A DNA stretch of 64,000 nt from Pararhizobium_B sp963838155 (GTDB taxonomy: Bacteria; Pseudomonadota; Alphaproteobacteria; Rhizobiales; Rhizobiaceae). Within the stretch, counting starts at the first letter, position 1. Every line of letters begins with the position of its first letter. The notes below the pieces were generated by a model. The model searched no databases. It saw only the letters and a list, made by a program, of their open reading frames with translations, and was not told where the DNA came from. The stretch lies in NCBI GenBank assembly GCA_963838155.1, contig CAWIQE010000002.1:62001-126000 (forward strand). The letters are read 5' to 3'. Of the stretch, positions 27,735 through 35,975 are shown piece after piece. The position numbers and the translations under genes are program-made.

Positions 27735-28280
27735 ATGACCGAGTTGGCCGAGGGGGCCGCAGCCCCTTCCTTTTCCCTACCCCGCGACGGCGGCGGCACG
27801 GTTTCCCTGGCGGACTTCGCCGGCAGGCCGGTCGTCCTCTATTTCTACCCCAAGGACGACACCAGCGGCTGCACGAGCGAGGCGATCGCCTTCACGGGCC
27901 TGGCGGAGAAGTTCGCCGACGCCGGCGCCGTCGTCGTCGGCATGTCGCCGGACTCGCCCGCAAAGCACGACAAGTTCGTCGCCAAGCACGGGCTCGACGT
28001 GATCCTGGCCTCCGACGAGGACCGCTCCGTTCTCGAAGCGTACGGCGTCTGGAAGGAAAAGAGCATGTACGGGCGCAAGTACATGGGCGTCGAGCGCACG
28101 ACGTTCCTGATCGACAAAAATGGCGGAATCGCGAAGGTCTGGCGGAAGGTGAAGGTTCCGGGCCATGCGGAATCGGTGCTGGACGCGGTGCGCGCGAGCC
28201 TCGGTCGTAGCGGCGTCCCGGTTCCGTCGTTCGGGTCGCCACGCCGCTCCCGTCGCAGGCTCCCGGGAAAGCTTTGTTAA
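27735..28280 (+). CDS. bcp: Thiol peroxidase, Bcp/PrxQ family
   Basis: A 181-residue peroxiredoxin. The peroxidatic Cys46 is in FYPKDDTSGCTSEAIAF, in place of the usual PKADTPGCT. No resolving Cys follows five residues later as in E. coli Bcp. The domain ends near residue 155, and a 25-residue Pro/Ser/Arg tail ending in Cys is unusual for the family. It reduces hydroperoxides in the cytoplasm with thioredoxin. It is divergent from the AsmA-like gene. Confidence 0.93.
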   Translation: MTELAEGAAAPSFSLPRDGGGTVSLADFAGRPVVLYFYPKDDTSGCTSEAIAFTGLAEKFADAGAVVVGMSPDSPAKHDKFVAKHGLDVILASDEDRSVLEAYGVWKEKSMYGRKYMGVERTTFLIDKNGGIAKVWRKVKVPGHAESVLDAVRASLGRSGVPVPSFGSPRRSRRRLPGKLC

Positions 28281-28335
28281 CCCTAATGCGTCATGATTTG
28301 CGCAGTTGGGGTGGACAGGTTCCGGGGACGACATC

Positions 28336-29685
28336 GTGCCGCAGGCAAGACACGACCGGGTTTTCGGCAGGCGGAATTCCGAGCATACGATCATCATCGC
28401 CAGCGGAGACCGCATCAGGCATTTCACGGTCCGGCCGTGGCAGGCGGGGCTGTGCGCGGCGGTCGCCTGCCTCTTCCTCGTCGGGTACATGGCGGCGACG
28501 GCCTGGCTCTTCATGCGGGACGACCTGGCGAAGTCCGCCCGCGCCGGCGAAGCGAGCATGGCGCGGCAGTACGAGGAACGCATCGCGAGCCTTCGCGCTC
28601 AGGTGGACCGGATCAAGAGCCGCCAGCTCGTCGGCCAGCAGGAGATCGAGGACAGCATCGGCCGGCTCCTGCGCCGGCAGGAGCTGCTGTCGCTGCGCCA
28701 CGGGGAACTCGCGCCGCTCGTCGAGCGCGCCCGCTCGGCCGGGCTCCTCGCCGCCGGCGTTCCCGTTCCGCAGCCGCGGCCGACGGACGACACGTCGTCG
28801 CAATCGGCCCTTTCGGCGATCGAGGCCGCGACGGCGACCGGCAAGGCCGCGAAGCCAGCGCCCGCCATTCTCAACGCCTACCTGCCCGAAAGCGGCGCGG
28901 CGGACGGGACGGACCCGCTGCGCGGACTGCGGGCCTCCGGCACCGACGAAGACGCCGTGCAGAAGATTTCCGGCTCGCTTTCGCAGATCGAGACCGACCA
29001 GTCCGCGCGGCTGGAGACGCTGACCGCACGCGCGATCGAAAAGGCTCACTCCATCCGCACGGTGCTCGCCGGGACCGGTGTGGCGGTCCCCGACGAGGGC
29101 GGGCCGGCCGGGCCGGCAAGGACGCGAGGCGGCTCGAAGGCCGCAGCCCCCGGCATGGGCGGTCCGTTCATCCGGCTCGACGATCCCGACCGCTTCCACG
29201 CGGGACTGAAGCGCCTCGACCTTGCGCTCGACCGCCTCGAAAGCATGCGGTCGCGGGCCGTCAAGCTGCCGTTCGGCCGCCCGCTCGACCACGATGTCGT
29301 CACCAGTCCCTTCGGCTCACGCGACGATCCGTTTCTCGAAAAGCTCGCCTTCCACCCCGGGGTCGACCTGCGCGCCTCCCGCGGAACGCCGGTTCACGCC
29401 ACCGGGGCCGGGACCGTCGTGCATGCGGGACCGGACGCGGGCTACGGCAACATGGTCGAGATCGACCACGGCTCCGGCGTGACGAGCCGCTACGGCCACC
29501 TCTCGCAGGTTCTGGTGAGCGTCGGCGACAGGGTCCGGACCGGTGACGTGGTCGGCGAAAGCGGCTCCACCGGCCGCTCCACCGGGCCGCACCTGCACTA
29601 CGAAGTGAGGCTCGACGGGCATCCCGTCGACCCGGAACGGTTCCTGAATTCCGGCCTCATGCTGCAGGCCCTCCTGCGCCGATAG
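28336..29685 (+). CDS. M23 family (LytM) metallopeptidase, membrane anchored
   Basis: About 449 residues. It has a short cytoplasmic start ending HTIIIASGDRIRHFTVRPW, one membrane segment (AGLCAAVACLFLVGYMAATA), a periplasmic coiled-coil (EERIASLRAQVDRIKSRQLV) and a disordered Ala/Pro linker. The C-terminal LytM domain carries zinc ligands in KLAFHPGVDLRA and STGPHLHYEVRLDG. The zinc motif is complete, so it may cut peptidoglycan peptides or activate amidases. I propose GTG 28336 with GGGGA upstream; an in-frame TTG at 28306 is also possible. Confidence 0.88.
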   Translation: MPQARHDRVFGRRNSEHTIIIASGDRIRHFTVRPWQAGLCAAVACLFLVGYMAATAWLFMRDDLAKSARAGEASMARQYEERIASLRAQVDRIKSRQLVGQQEIEDSIGRLLRRQELLSLRHGELAPLVERARSAGLLAAGVPVPQPRPTDDTSSQSALSAIEAATATGKAAKPAPAILNAYLPESGAADGTDPLRGLRASGTDEDAVQKISGSLSQIETDQSARLETLTARAIEKAHSIRTVLAGTGVAVPDEGGPAGPARTRGGSKAAAPGMGGPFIRLDDPDRFHAGLKRLDLALDRLESMRSRAVKLPFGRPLDHDVVTSPFGSRDDPFLEKLAFHPGVDLRASRGTPVHATGAGTVVHAGPDAGYGNMVEIDHGSGVTSRYGHLSQVLVSVGDRVRTGDVVGESGSTGRSTGPHLHYEVRLDGHPVDPERFLNSGLMLQALLRR

Positions 29686-29738
29686 CCCGCCACCGGCCAC
29701 AAAACGTCGGCAAACGCGCCCGGCATCGAACGGATTCC

Positions 29739-29767
29739 TTGACTTGTCGGCTCCGGCGAACTATGTC
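29739..29767 (+). promoter_or_regulatory. Sigma-70 type promoter of the helicase gene
   Basis: TTGACT (29739-29744), a 17-bp spacer, then TATGTC (29762-29767). It lies in the 157-bp gap before the helicase and would give a leader of about 70 nt. Confidence 0.5.
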
Positions 29768-29842
29768 CCGGCTAGCTTTTGACGGGTTGTATCCCACAGT
29801 TTCACCACGATCTCTGGATCCGGAACGGAAACACACTCTCCT

Positions 29843-31333
29843 TTGACGACATTCTCCGAGCTTGGGCTAAGCAAAAAAGTTCTGTCGGCGGTCGAAGACG
29901 CCGGCTACACGGAACCCACACCGATCCAGGCAGGCGCCATCCCGCCGGCCCTGGAGCGCAGGGACATTCTGGGCACCGCACAGACGGGCACGGGCAAGAC
30001 GGCCGGATTCGTCCTGCCGATGCTGACCCTTCTGGAAAAGGGCCGCGCGCGGGCACGCATGCCGCGCACGCTGATCCTCGAACCGACGCGCGAGCTCGCC
30101 GCGCAGGTGGCCGAGAACTTCGAGAAATACGGCAAGAACCACAAGCTCAACGTCGCCCTCTTGATCGGCGGCGTTTCGTTCGAGGACCAGAACCGCAAGC
30201 TCGAGCGCGGCGCCGACGTGCTCATCGCCACGCCCGGCCGGCTTCTCGACCATTTCGAGCGCGGCAGGCTTCTGATGTCCGCGGTCGAGATCTTCGTCAT
30301 CGACGAGGCGGACCGGATGCTCGACATGGGCTTCATCCCCGACATCGAGCGAATCGCGCGGCTCGTGCCCTTCACCCGGCAGACCCTCTTCTTCTCGGCC
30401 ACCATGCCGGCGGAGATCCAGGTGCTGGCCGACCAGTTCCTGCAGAACCCCGCCCGCGTCGAGGTCAGCGCCCGCTCCTCCGCCGCCGAGACCGTGAAGC
30501 AGCACCTCGTCGCCGCCAATTCCAAGGATTTCGAGAAGCGCGCCAAGCTGCGCGACCTCATCCGGGGCGAACAGGATCTCAAGAACGCGATCATCTTCTG
30601 CAACCGCAAGAAGGACGTCGCCGACCTCTTCCGGTCGCTCGAGCGTCACGGCTTTTCGGTCGGCGCGCTTCATGGCGACATGGACCAGCGGTCCCGCATG
30701 GCGATGCTGCACAATTTCCGCGAGGGAGGCATCCAGCTTCTCGTCGCCTCCGACGTCGCCGCGCGCGGCCTCGACATTCCGGACGTCAGCCACGTCTTCA
30801 ATTTCGACGTGCCGATCCACGCCGAGGACTATGTCCACCGCATCGGGCGCACCGGTCGTGCCGGCCGCTCGGGCAAGGCGTTCACGCTCGTGACGCGGCG
30901 CGATTCGAAGTACACGGACGCCATCGAGAAGCTGATCGACCGCAGCATCGACTGGCTGCCGGGCGAGGAAATCGCCGCCCAGGCGACATCGGCCGACGAC
31001 GAGGCCCCTGCCCGCAAGCGTCGCGCTCCCGCCAGGAAGGGCCGCGCCGAGAAGTCCGAGGCGCCGAAGGCCGAGGCTTCGAAGCCCGAAGCGTCGAAGC
31101 CCGAGGCGTCGAAGTCCGAGGCGGGCCCCGCTTCGGAAAAGAAGGAAGCGAACGGCAAGTCCGGCCGGAAGCCGGCCGCGAGCGAAAAGCCGGCCGCAGC
31201 CGCTCCCCGCCATCCCGCCAACGACGACAACCGCACGCGCCGCGGCGGACGCCGCAGGGATGACGACGGGCATACGCCGGTGGGTTTCGGAGACGACATC
31301 CCGGCCTTCATGATGATCGGCGCCAAGGGCTGA
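29843..31333 (+). CDS. DEAD-box ATP-dependent RNA helicase
   Basis: A 496-residue RhlE-type helicase. Motifs in order are Q motif TPIQ, Walker A AQTGTGKT (about 46-53), PTRELA, TPGRL, VIDEADRMLD, SATMP, then domain 2 with FCNRKK, ARGLDIP and HRIGRTGRAG. After residue 380 comes a low-complexity Lys/Ala/Glu/Pro tail with a repeated EASKP unit and an Arg/Asp-rich end, which probably binds RNA. The start is TTG; it gives the usual MTTFSELGLS beginning, though the ribosome site is weak. The likely role is ribosome assembly or mRNA decay. Confidence 0.93.
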   Translation: MTTFSELGLSKKVLSAVEDAGYTEPTPIQAGAIPPALERRDILGTAQTGTGKTAGFVLPMLTLLEKGRARARMPRTLILEPTRELAAQVAENFEKYGKNHKLNVALLIGGVSFEDQNRKLERGADVLIATPGRLLDHFERGRLLMSAVEIFVIDEADRMLDMGFIPDIERIARLVPFTRQTLFFSATMPAEIQVLADQFLQNPARVEVSARSSAAETVKQHLVAANSKDFEKRAKLRDLIRGEQDLKNAIIFCNRKKDVADLFRSLERHGFSVGALHGDMDQRSRMAMLHNFREGGIQLLVASDVAARGLDIPDVSHVFNFDVPIHAEDYVHRIGRTGRAGRSGKAFTLVTRRDSKYTDAIEKLIDRSIDWLPGEEIAAQATSADDEAPARKRRAPARKGRAEKSEAPKAEASKPEASKPEASKSEAGPASEKKEANGKSGRKPAASEKPAAAAPRHPANDDNRTRRGGRRRDDDGHTPVGFGDDIPAFMMIGAKG

Positions 31334-31363
31334 GTCTCGGCCGCGCAGGTCGCCGGTAAGGCC

Positions 31364-31560
31364 CCGGTTCACCCTCCCTCGCTCCGTCATCCTCGCCCTT
31401 GTGGCGAGGATCCACCAACGCCCGCCGCGGATGCGGCGCCGACTGCAGATCCTCGGGACAAGCCCGAGGATGACGACGGTGGGGGTGAGGATGACGACGG
31501 TGGGGGTGACGGTGACGACGGTGGGGGTGACGGTGACGACGGTGGGGGTGACGGTGGAGG
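31364..31560. repeat. Family C palindrome pair plus 21-bp tandem repeats, left inverted copy
   Basis: GTCATCCTCGCCCTTGTGGC... (31386-31412) and GCAGATCCTCGGGACAAGCC... (31445-31474) are two hairpins with GATGAC ends facing outward. They are followed by about four 21-bp units built on GACGACGGTGGGGGTGA (31475-31560). The whole block is a near-identical inverted copy of 43489-43681, 12 kb away. The helicase-tfoX gap (31334-31666) contains only this and gene-end hairpins. Confidence 0.82.
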
Positions 31561-31563
31561 CTG

Positions 31564-31665
31564 GAGCGCTTCCGGACGGAAAACCGCTTCCCGCTTTTTC
31601 TGGAATTGAGTCTTCGTCTACGCAATTCCGGACGGAAAACCGGTGCCCACTTTTCCTGGAATTGC
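31564..31665 (-). repeat. Two hairpin A elements after tfoX
   Basis: Read on the minus strand, the first hairpin begins one base past the tfoX stop codon. It has outer arms GCAATTCC and GGAATTGC instead of GCGCTTCC and GGAAGCGC. The second hairpin is a hybrid, with one arm of each type (CAATTCC opposite GGAAGCGC). The inner GGAAAA/TTTTCC-type pairing is kept. Confidence 0.75.
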
Positions 31666-31666
31666 T

Positions 31667-31990
31667 TTATTTCGCCGCCCTCAGTCCCGCCTCGCAGGCG
31701 AGACGGACCCATTTCGTCATCTCGTCCGGGTCGTCCAGCGCGGGATCGGGTATCGACCAGTAGGGCATGGCGCCGATGCGGTCGCTGTTGCGGCGCCGGT
31801 AGGTCCATTGGGTCGCGCCGGCCTCGCGGAAGAGCGGAGCGGTTTCGGCATCGGCCTTGAGCAGGATCTCGCCGCCGACTTCGAGCGCGACGATGACCCC
31901 CTTGGCGTAAATCCCCTTGCCGCCGAACATCCGCCGGATCACGACCGGACCGACGCTGTCGAACATGTCCCGGATTGCGCCGTCGTCCAT
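31667..31990 (-). CDS. TfoX/Sxy N-terminal domain protein
   Basis: A 107-residue protein matching the TfoX N-terminal domain: IRDMFDSVGPVVIRRMFGGK, GIYAKGVIVALEVGGEILLK, and the C-terminal SDRIGAMPYWSIPDPALDD. TfoX/Sxy acts in competence regulation in gammaproteobacteria; in alphaproteobacteria these short forms lack the C-terminal domain and have no known role. It follows the MocA-like gene by 20 bp on the same strand and could be the last gene of that operon. Confidence 0.85.
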   Translation of the reverse strand: MDDGAIRDMFDSVGPVVIRRMFGGKGIYAKGVIVALEVGGEILLKADAETAPLFREAGATQWTYRRRNSDRIGAMPYWSIPDPALDDPDEMTKWVRLACEAGLRAAK

Positions 31991-32010
31991 GGTCTTCTCC
32001 CTCGGGACGC

Positions 32011-33630
32011 TCAGGCCCCGTCCGTCTCCAGCACGCCCCCGGCCGCCCGGATCGCCTCCGGCGTGTCCACGTCGAGATGCGCGGCCTCGCCGATCTCCAC
32101 GTCGACCACTTCGTATTCGCCCGACTCGACGATCGCGCGGGCGCCGAGGTCGCCGGTAAGCTTGCGCAGCTCCTCGAATGCGGCCCGCGGCAGGATCACG
32201 GGATTGCCGCGCCGACCGTCATGCGACGCACGAACGATGGCCTTGCCGCGACCGGCGCGAAAGGCCGCCGCCAGCTTGGCGAGATGCGCCGCCGAGAGAC
32301 CCGGCATGTCGGCGAGCAGCAGCAGGGCGCCGGCAGCCTCGGGCGAAACGCGGGCGATGCCGGCGGCCAGCGAACCGGCCATTCCGGACGCGAAATCGGG
32401 ATTGCGGACGATGTCGACGTCGAGGCCGGCCAGGGCCTCTTCGATCGCTTCGCCGCGGAAGCCGACGACCGCATGAACCGCGCCGACCTCGAGCGCCGCC
32501 CGGGCGGCGCGGCGCACCAGCGGCTCGCCGTCGAAGAGCGCGAGCAGCTTGTGGCCGCTCTCCTCGCCCATGCGGCTCGCGCGCCCGGCGGCCAGCAGCA
32601 CGGTCTCCACGACGACGGTGCCGCCCTCCCCTCGATCCGCGCGCGGCTGCGGGCGGCTCGGGATTTCCATCAGCAGGCCGCCGACGCCCATCGCGGTAAT
32701 CTCCGGCGCGCGGGGGTCCTCGCCCGCCAGCACCCGCGCCAGGACCCAGTCGAACCCGTTCTCCTTCGGACTGCGCGCGCAGCCCGGCGCTCCGATGACC
32801 GGTACGCCGTCGATCGCGCCGATGACCAGGAGGTTGCCGGGATCGACCGGCATTCCGACCTGGTGCACGATGCCTCCCGCCGCGCGGATCGCCGCGGGCA
32901 CGACGTCATCCCTGTCGACCACGGCGGACGCGCCGAAGAGGACGACCAGATCGTTCTCGGCGGCCACCGCCAGGAGCGCCTCGCCGACGGCGCCCGTTTC
33001 GTGCGGGACGCGGCGTTCCTCCGTGAGCCGGCTTCCCGAGGGCGCCAGGCGGCGCTGCAGGAGTTCGGCCGTCTTGTCCATGACCTTCGGCTTCAGGGTC
33101 GGGAGCGTCGTCGCGACGAGCGCCGTCCTCATGCTGCGGAACGGCTTCACGGCGATCAGCCCGGCTTCGCGGATGGCTCCGAGCGCCGCGTCGAGCGCCG
33201 TGCCCGGCACCGCGAGCGGAATGATCTTGATCGTCGCCACCATCGTGCCCTCGTCGACCTGCACGTGGTCGTCCAGGCATGCGAAGGTGATGGCCGGATC
33301 GATCCGGTTCAGCCGGTCGACGAGCGCCCGGTCGGCGACGAACAGTCCGCCGTGGGCGGCGAAGACGTTGACCCTTCCCGTGCTCGCCTCGGACACCGAG
33401 AGGCCGGGACGCGCAATCGCCGCTCCGAGCCGGGCGGCGGCGTCGTTCTCGGCGACGTCGCCCTCCCCGAGCGCCGCGGCGATGACGCTCGCGACCCCAG
33501 CCGAACGCAGGGCCGCGACGTCGTCCGCCGAAAGGCGCCTGCCCTTCTTGAACCGCAGGTCGCCCGCCTTCAGCGAATGGGCGAGGATGGCGCCCTCGGC
33601 AGCGTCGGTCGCGATGTCGCCGAAACGCAT
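32011..33630 (-). CDS. Molybdopterin-binding domain / MobA-like nucleotidyltransferase fusion
   Basis: A 539-residue fusion. The N-terminal part (about 1-320) is a MoeA/MogA-like molybdopterin-binding region (ILAHSLKAGDLRFKKGRRLS; later LVVLFGASAVVDRDDVVPAA). The C-terminal part (about 340-539) is a MobA/MocA-type transferase starting TVVLLAAGRASRMGEESGHK, with LLLLADMPGLSAAHL as the metal site. The family is expected to make the CTP- or GTP-modified molybdenum cofactor for xanthine-dehydrogenase-like enzymes; CTP (MocA-like) is most likely. It follows the XdhC gene by 4 bp. Confidence 0.88.
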   Translation of the reverse strand: MRFGDIATDAAEGAILAHSLKAGDLRFKKGRRLSADDVAALRSAGVASVIAAALGEGDVAENDAAARLGAAIARPGLSVSEASTGRVNVFAAHGGLFVADRALVDRLNRIDPAITFACLDDHVQVDEGTMVATIKIIPLAVPGTALDAALGAIREAGLIAVKPFRSMRTALVATTLPTLKPKVMDKTAELLQRRLAPSGSRLTEERRVPHETGAVGEALLAVAAENDLVVLFGASAVVDRDDVVPAAIRAAGGIVHQVGMPVDPGNLLVIGAIDGVPVIGAPGCARSPKENGFDWVLARVLAGEDPRAPEITAMGVGGLLMEIPSRPQPRADRGEGGTVVVETVLLAAGRASRMGEESGHKLLALFDGEPLVRRAARAALEVGAVHAVVGFRGEAIEEALAGLDVDIVRNPDFASGMAGSLAAGIARVSPEAAGALLLLADMPGLSAAHLAKLAAAFRAGRGKAIVRASHDGRRGNPVILPRAAFEELRKLTGDLGARAIVESGEYEVVDVEIGEAAHLDVDTPEAIRAAGGVLETDGA

Positions 33631-33634
33631 GGGC

Positions 33635-34333
33635 CTATCCCGCCGCCGCGGACTTCGCGCGCCTGCGCAGCGCCCCGATGATCTGGGCGAGGATGGCGAC
33701 GGCGATCTCCGCCGGGCTCGCCGCGCCGATATCGAGGCCGATCGGTGCCGCGATGCGGGCGATCGTCGCCTCGTCGAGACCGGCCTCCGTCAGCCTTTCG
33801 ACCCGCTTCGCGTGGGTTTTCCGGCTGCCGAGGGCGCCGACGTAGAAGCAGCCGCTCTCCAGCGCCGACTTCAGCGGGAAATCGTCGATCTTCGGGTCGT
33901 GCGTCACGGCGACGAGCGCGGTGAACGGGTCGAGCGGGCGGTCGGCAAGCACCTCGTCCGGCCATTCGGCGAGGAGCTCGACGTCGGCGAAGCGCTCGGG
34001 CGACGCAAAGGCGGTGCGCGGGTCGACGATCGTCAGGTCGAAGCCGGCGATCTTCGCCATGGGCGCGAGCGCCTGGCTGATGTGGACGGCGCCGATCACC
34101 ACGATGCGCGGCGGCGGCAGGTGGACGTTGAGGAAGTAGCTGCGCCCGTCCGCTTCCACGATGCCCGACTTACCGCTCTGGAACGCCTTGCCGACGGCCT
34201 CGCCGAGGGCACCGGCTACCGGGTCGTTCTCGTCGATCACGCGGTCGCTTCCGTCGCCGAGATCGGTCACCAGCATGACGGCCCGGCGTGCCCTCCGGGC
34301 GTCGTTGAGCCTCTCGAGATGTGCCGGGTCCAT
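33635..34333 (-). CDS. XdhC family protein, C-terminal Rossmann domain form
   Basis: A 232-residue protein with the XdhC Rossmann domain (IVVIGAVHISQALAPMAKIA, VTHDPKIDDFPLKSALESG, YVGALGSRKTHAKRVERL). XdhC/CoxF proteins bind sulfurated molybdenum cofactor and insert it into the target enzyme. Full XdhC also has an N-terminal domain; here that part is a separate gene upstream, whose TGA overlaps this ATG by one base (TGATG), so the two are made together. Confidence 0.88.
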   Translation of the reverse strand: MDPAHLERLNDARRARRAVMLVTDLGDGSDRVIDENDPVAGALGEAVGKAFQSGKSGIVEADGRSYFLNVHLPPPRIVVIGAVHISQALAPMAKIAGFDLTIVDPRTAFASPERFADVELLAEWPDEVLADRPLDPFTALVAVTHDPKIDDFPLKSALESGCFYVGALGSRKTHAKRVERLTEAGLDEATIARIAAPIGLDIGAASPAEIAVAILAQIIGALRRRAKSAAAG

Positions 34334-34674
34334 CAGCCGACCCGCTCGACATAGACGCGGATGCGGCCGCCGCAGGACAGGCCGACCCGCCAGGCGGTCT
34401 CGTCCGCCACTCCGAACTCCAGCATCCGCGGCTTGCCGCTTTCCAGGACGTCCATCGATTCCCCGACGACGGCGCCTTCGACGCATCCGCCCGAGACGGA
34501 GCCCTCGAAGTTGCCGTCGGCGTCGATCACCAGGTGGCTGCCCACCGGGCGCGGGGCCGAGCCCCAGGTCTCCACCACGGTGGCGATGGCGACGCTGCGC
34601 CCCGCCTTCACCCAGGTCTCAGCCGTCGCCAGCGGATCCAGGCCGCCGGGTTCCATCGTTTGTGCATCGCTCAT
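34333..34674 (-). CDS. XdhC/CoxI N-terminal domain protein
   Basis: A 113-residue protein equal to the XdhC_CoxI domain: VAIATVVETWGSAPRPVGSH, GNFEGSVSGGCVEGAVVGES and RVGLSCGGRIRVYVE, including the conserved Cys of SGGC and SCGG. It probably works as one half of a two-protein XdhC with the overlapping downstream gene. It starts 42 bp after the VWA gene. Confidence 0.88.
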   Translation of the reverse strand: MSDAQTMEPGGLDPLATAETWVKAGRSVAIATVVETWGSAPRPVGSHLVIDADGNFEGSVSGGCVEGAVVGESMDVLESGKPRMLEFGVADETAWRVGLSCGGRIRVYVERVG

Positions 34675-34716
34675 GATCGTACCCTCGTTCTTCTGCCATG
34701 CGGCATCTTCATATGG

Positions 34717-35970
34717 TCACGCCGCCCGCGCTGCGCCACCGGCTTGCGTCAGGAGGCGCCTCGGGTCCGCATCGCGTGCGCCGCCTGCGCCGAGCGCGGC
34801 AACCAGATCGCCGATGGCGGCGAGATTGTGCACGGCGCGGATCTCGTCGACATGCGGCAGCATGGCCCGCACGCCGCGCGCCCGCGGCTCGAACGCGTCG
34901 AAGCGCAGGAGCGGATTGAGCCAGATCAGGCGCCGGCACGAGCGATGGAGCCGGTCGGTCTCCGTCGCGAGCTCGCCGATCGACTCCCGTTCGAGGCCGT
35001 CGGTAATGAGGATCACGACCGCGCCCTGGCTGAGGACACGGCGCGCCCAGAGCCGGTTGAATTCGTGGAGCGCCGCCCCGATGCGGGTGCCGCCGGACCA
35101 GTCGGAGACGGCGGTCGAGCATTCCTGAAGCGCCTCGTCGGGATCGCGGTGGCGCATCTGCCGGGAGACGTTCGTCAGACGCGTGCCGAAGAGAAAGGTG
35201 TGGACGTGGCGGCGCTTCTCCGTCAGCGCGTGCAGGAAATGCAGGAAGATGCGCGTGTACTGGCTCATCGAGCCGGAAATGTCGGCAAGCACCACCAGCG
35301 GCGGATGCACCATGCGCCGCTCGCGGAACCGCGGCAGGATCAGCGATCCGCCGGTGCGCATCGCGGCGCGCATGGTCGCGCGCGGATCGACCTTGCCGGG
35401 CCGGTTCGACGGCCGGTAGCGTCGCGTCGCGACAAGGTCCGCCGGCAGGACAAGCGATTGCAGCGCCTTCTTCGCCTCCAGCATCTCGGCGGCCGTCATC
35501 TGCGCGAAGTCGCGGCTCTGCAGCACCTCGCTGCCGGAACTGGTGTGGCGCGCGTCGATCTCTATCTCGGGTGGTTCGTCCTTCGGGCGCGCCTCGTCCC
35601 GACCGCCGAAGAGCGCCTCGGCGATGCGCGCCTCGCCTGGCTTCGCCTTCTCCCTGCGGTTTCCCATCGCCACCGGCGAGAACATGGCGATCATCTTCTC
35701 GACGAGATCGCGCGACCGCCAGAAGAGCCGGAACGCCTCGTCGAAAAGCGCATGGTCCTCGTGCCGGCTGACCAGGACCGAATGCAGCGTCCAGTAGAAA
35801 TCGTCGCGCGATCCGATGCCGGCGGCCTGCACCGCCTCGATGGCGTCGCGCACCGTCGCCGGCCCGACGCGCATGCCGGCCTTGCGCAGCGCCCGCGCGA
35901 AGTGAACGATGTTGTCGGCCAGGCGCCCGGCCTCGGCGGGGCTTTCGCCTGCGGTCTCGTCGTCGGCCAT
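34717..35970 (-). CDS. VWA domain protein (CoxE family)
   Basis: A 417-residue protein with an N-terminal helical region (LADNIVHFARALRKAGMRVG) and a C-terminal von Willebrand A domain whose metal site is VVLADISGSMSQYTRIF, with TDGLERES further on. In the carbon monoxide dehydrogenase cluster of Oligotropha, CoxE partners the MoxR-type ATPase CoxD in assembling the [CuSMoO2] site. It starts 5 bp after the ATPase gene. ATG 35970 is chosen because a longer open frame would lie inside that gene. Confidence 0.88.
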   Translation of the reverse strand: MADDETAGESPAEAGRLADNIVHFARALRKAGMRVGPATVRDAIEAVQAAGIGSRDDFYWTLHSVLVSRHEDHALFDEAFRLFWRSRDLVEKMIAMFSPVAMGNRREKAKPGEARIAEALFGGRDEARPKDEPPEIEIDARHTSSGSEVLQSRDFAQMTAAEMLEAKKALQSLVLPADLVATRRYRPSNRPGKVDPRATMRAAMRTGGSLILPRFRERRMVHPPLVVLADISGSMSQYTRIFLHFLHALTEKRRHVHTFLFGTRLTNVSRQMRHRDPDEALQECSTAVSDWSGGTRIGAALHEFNRLWARRVLSQGAVVILITDGLERESIGELATETDRLHRSCRRLIWLNPLLRFDAFEPRARGVRAMLPHVDEIRAVHNLAAIGDLVAALGAGGARDADPRRLLTQAGGAARAA

Positions 35971-35975
35971 CGCGG

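Noticed and set aside
24094..27738. Plus-strand open frame of 1214 codons opposite the AsmA-like gene
   Set aside because: It is a G/C-rich mirror of a real gene: Arg/Gly/Asp-rich composition, no known domain, and the opposite strand has a clear AsmA-type protein.
31475..31560. 21-bp repeats considered as a CRISPR or protein-coding repeat
   Set aside because: Units are contiguous without spacers, and no start, ribosome site or conserved frame is present.
31308..31808. Minus-strand frame with a His-Pro-His-Arg repeat protein
   Set aside because: The repeat is the translation of the 21-bp tandem DNA repeats and palindromes; part overlaps helicase and tfoX coding sequence.
34333..34486. Longer XdhC protein starting at 34486
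   Set aside because: The extra N-terminal stretch is the out-of-frame shadow of the preceding XdhC/CoxI-domain gene, and the TGATG junction marks the real start.
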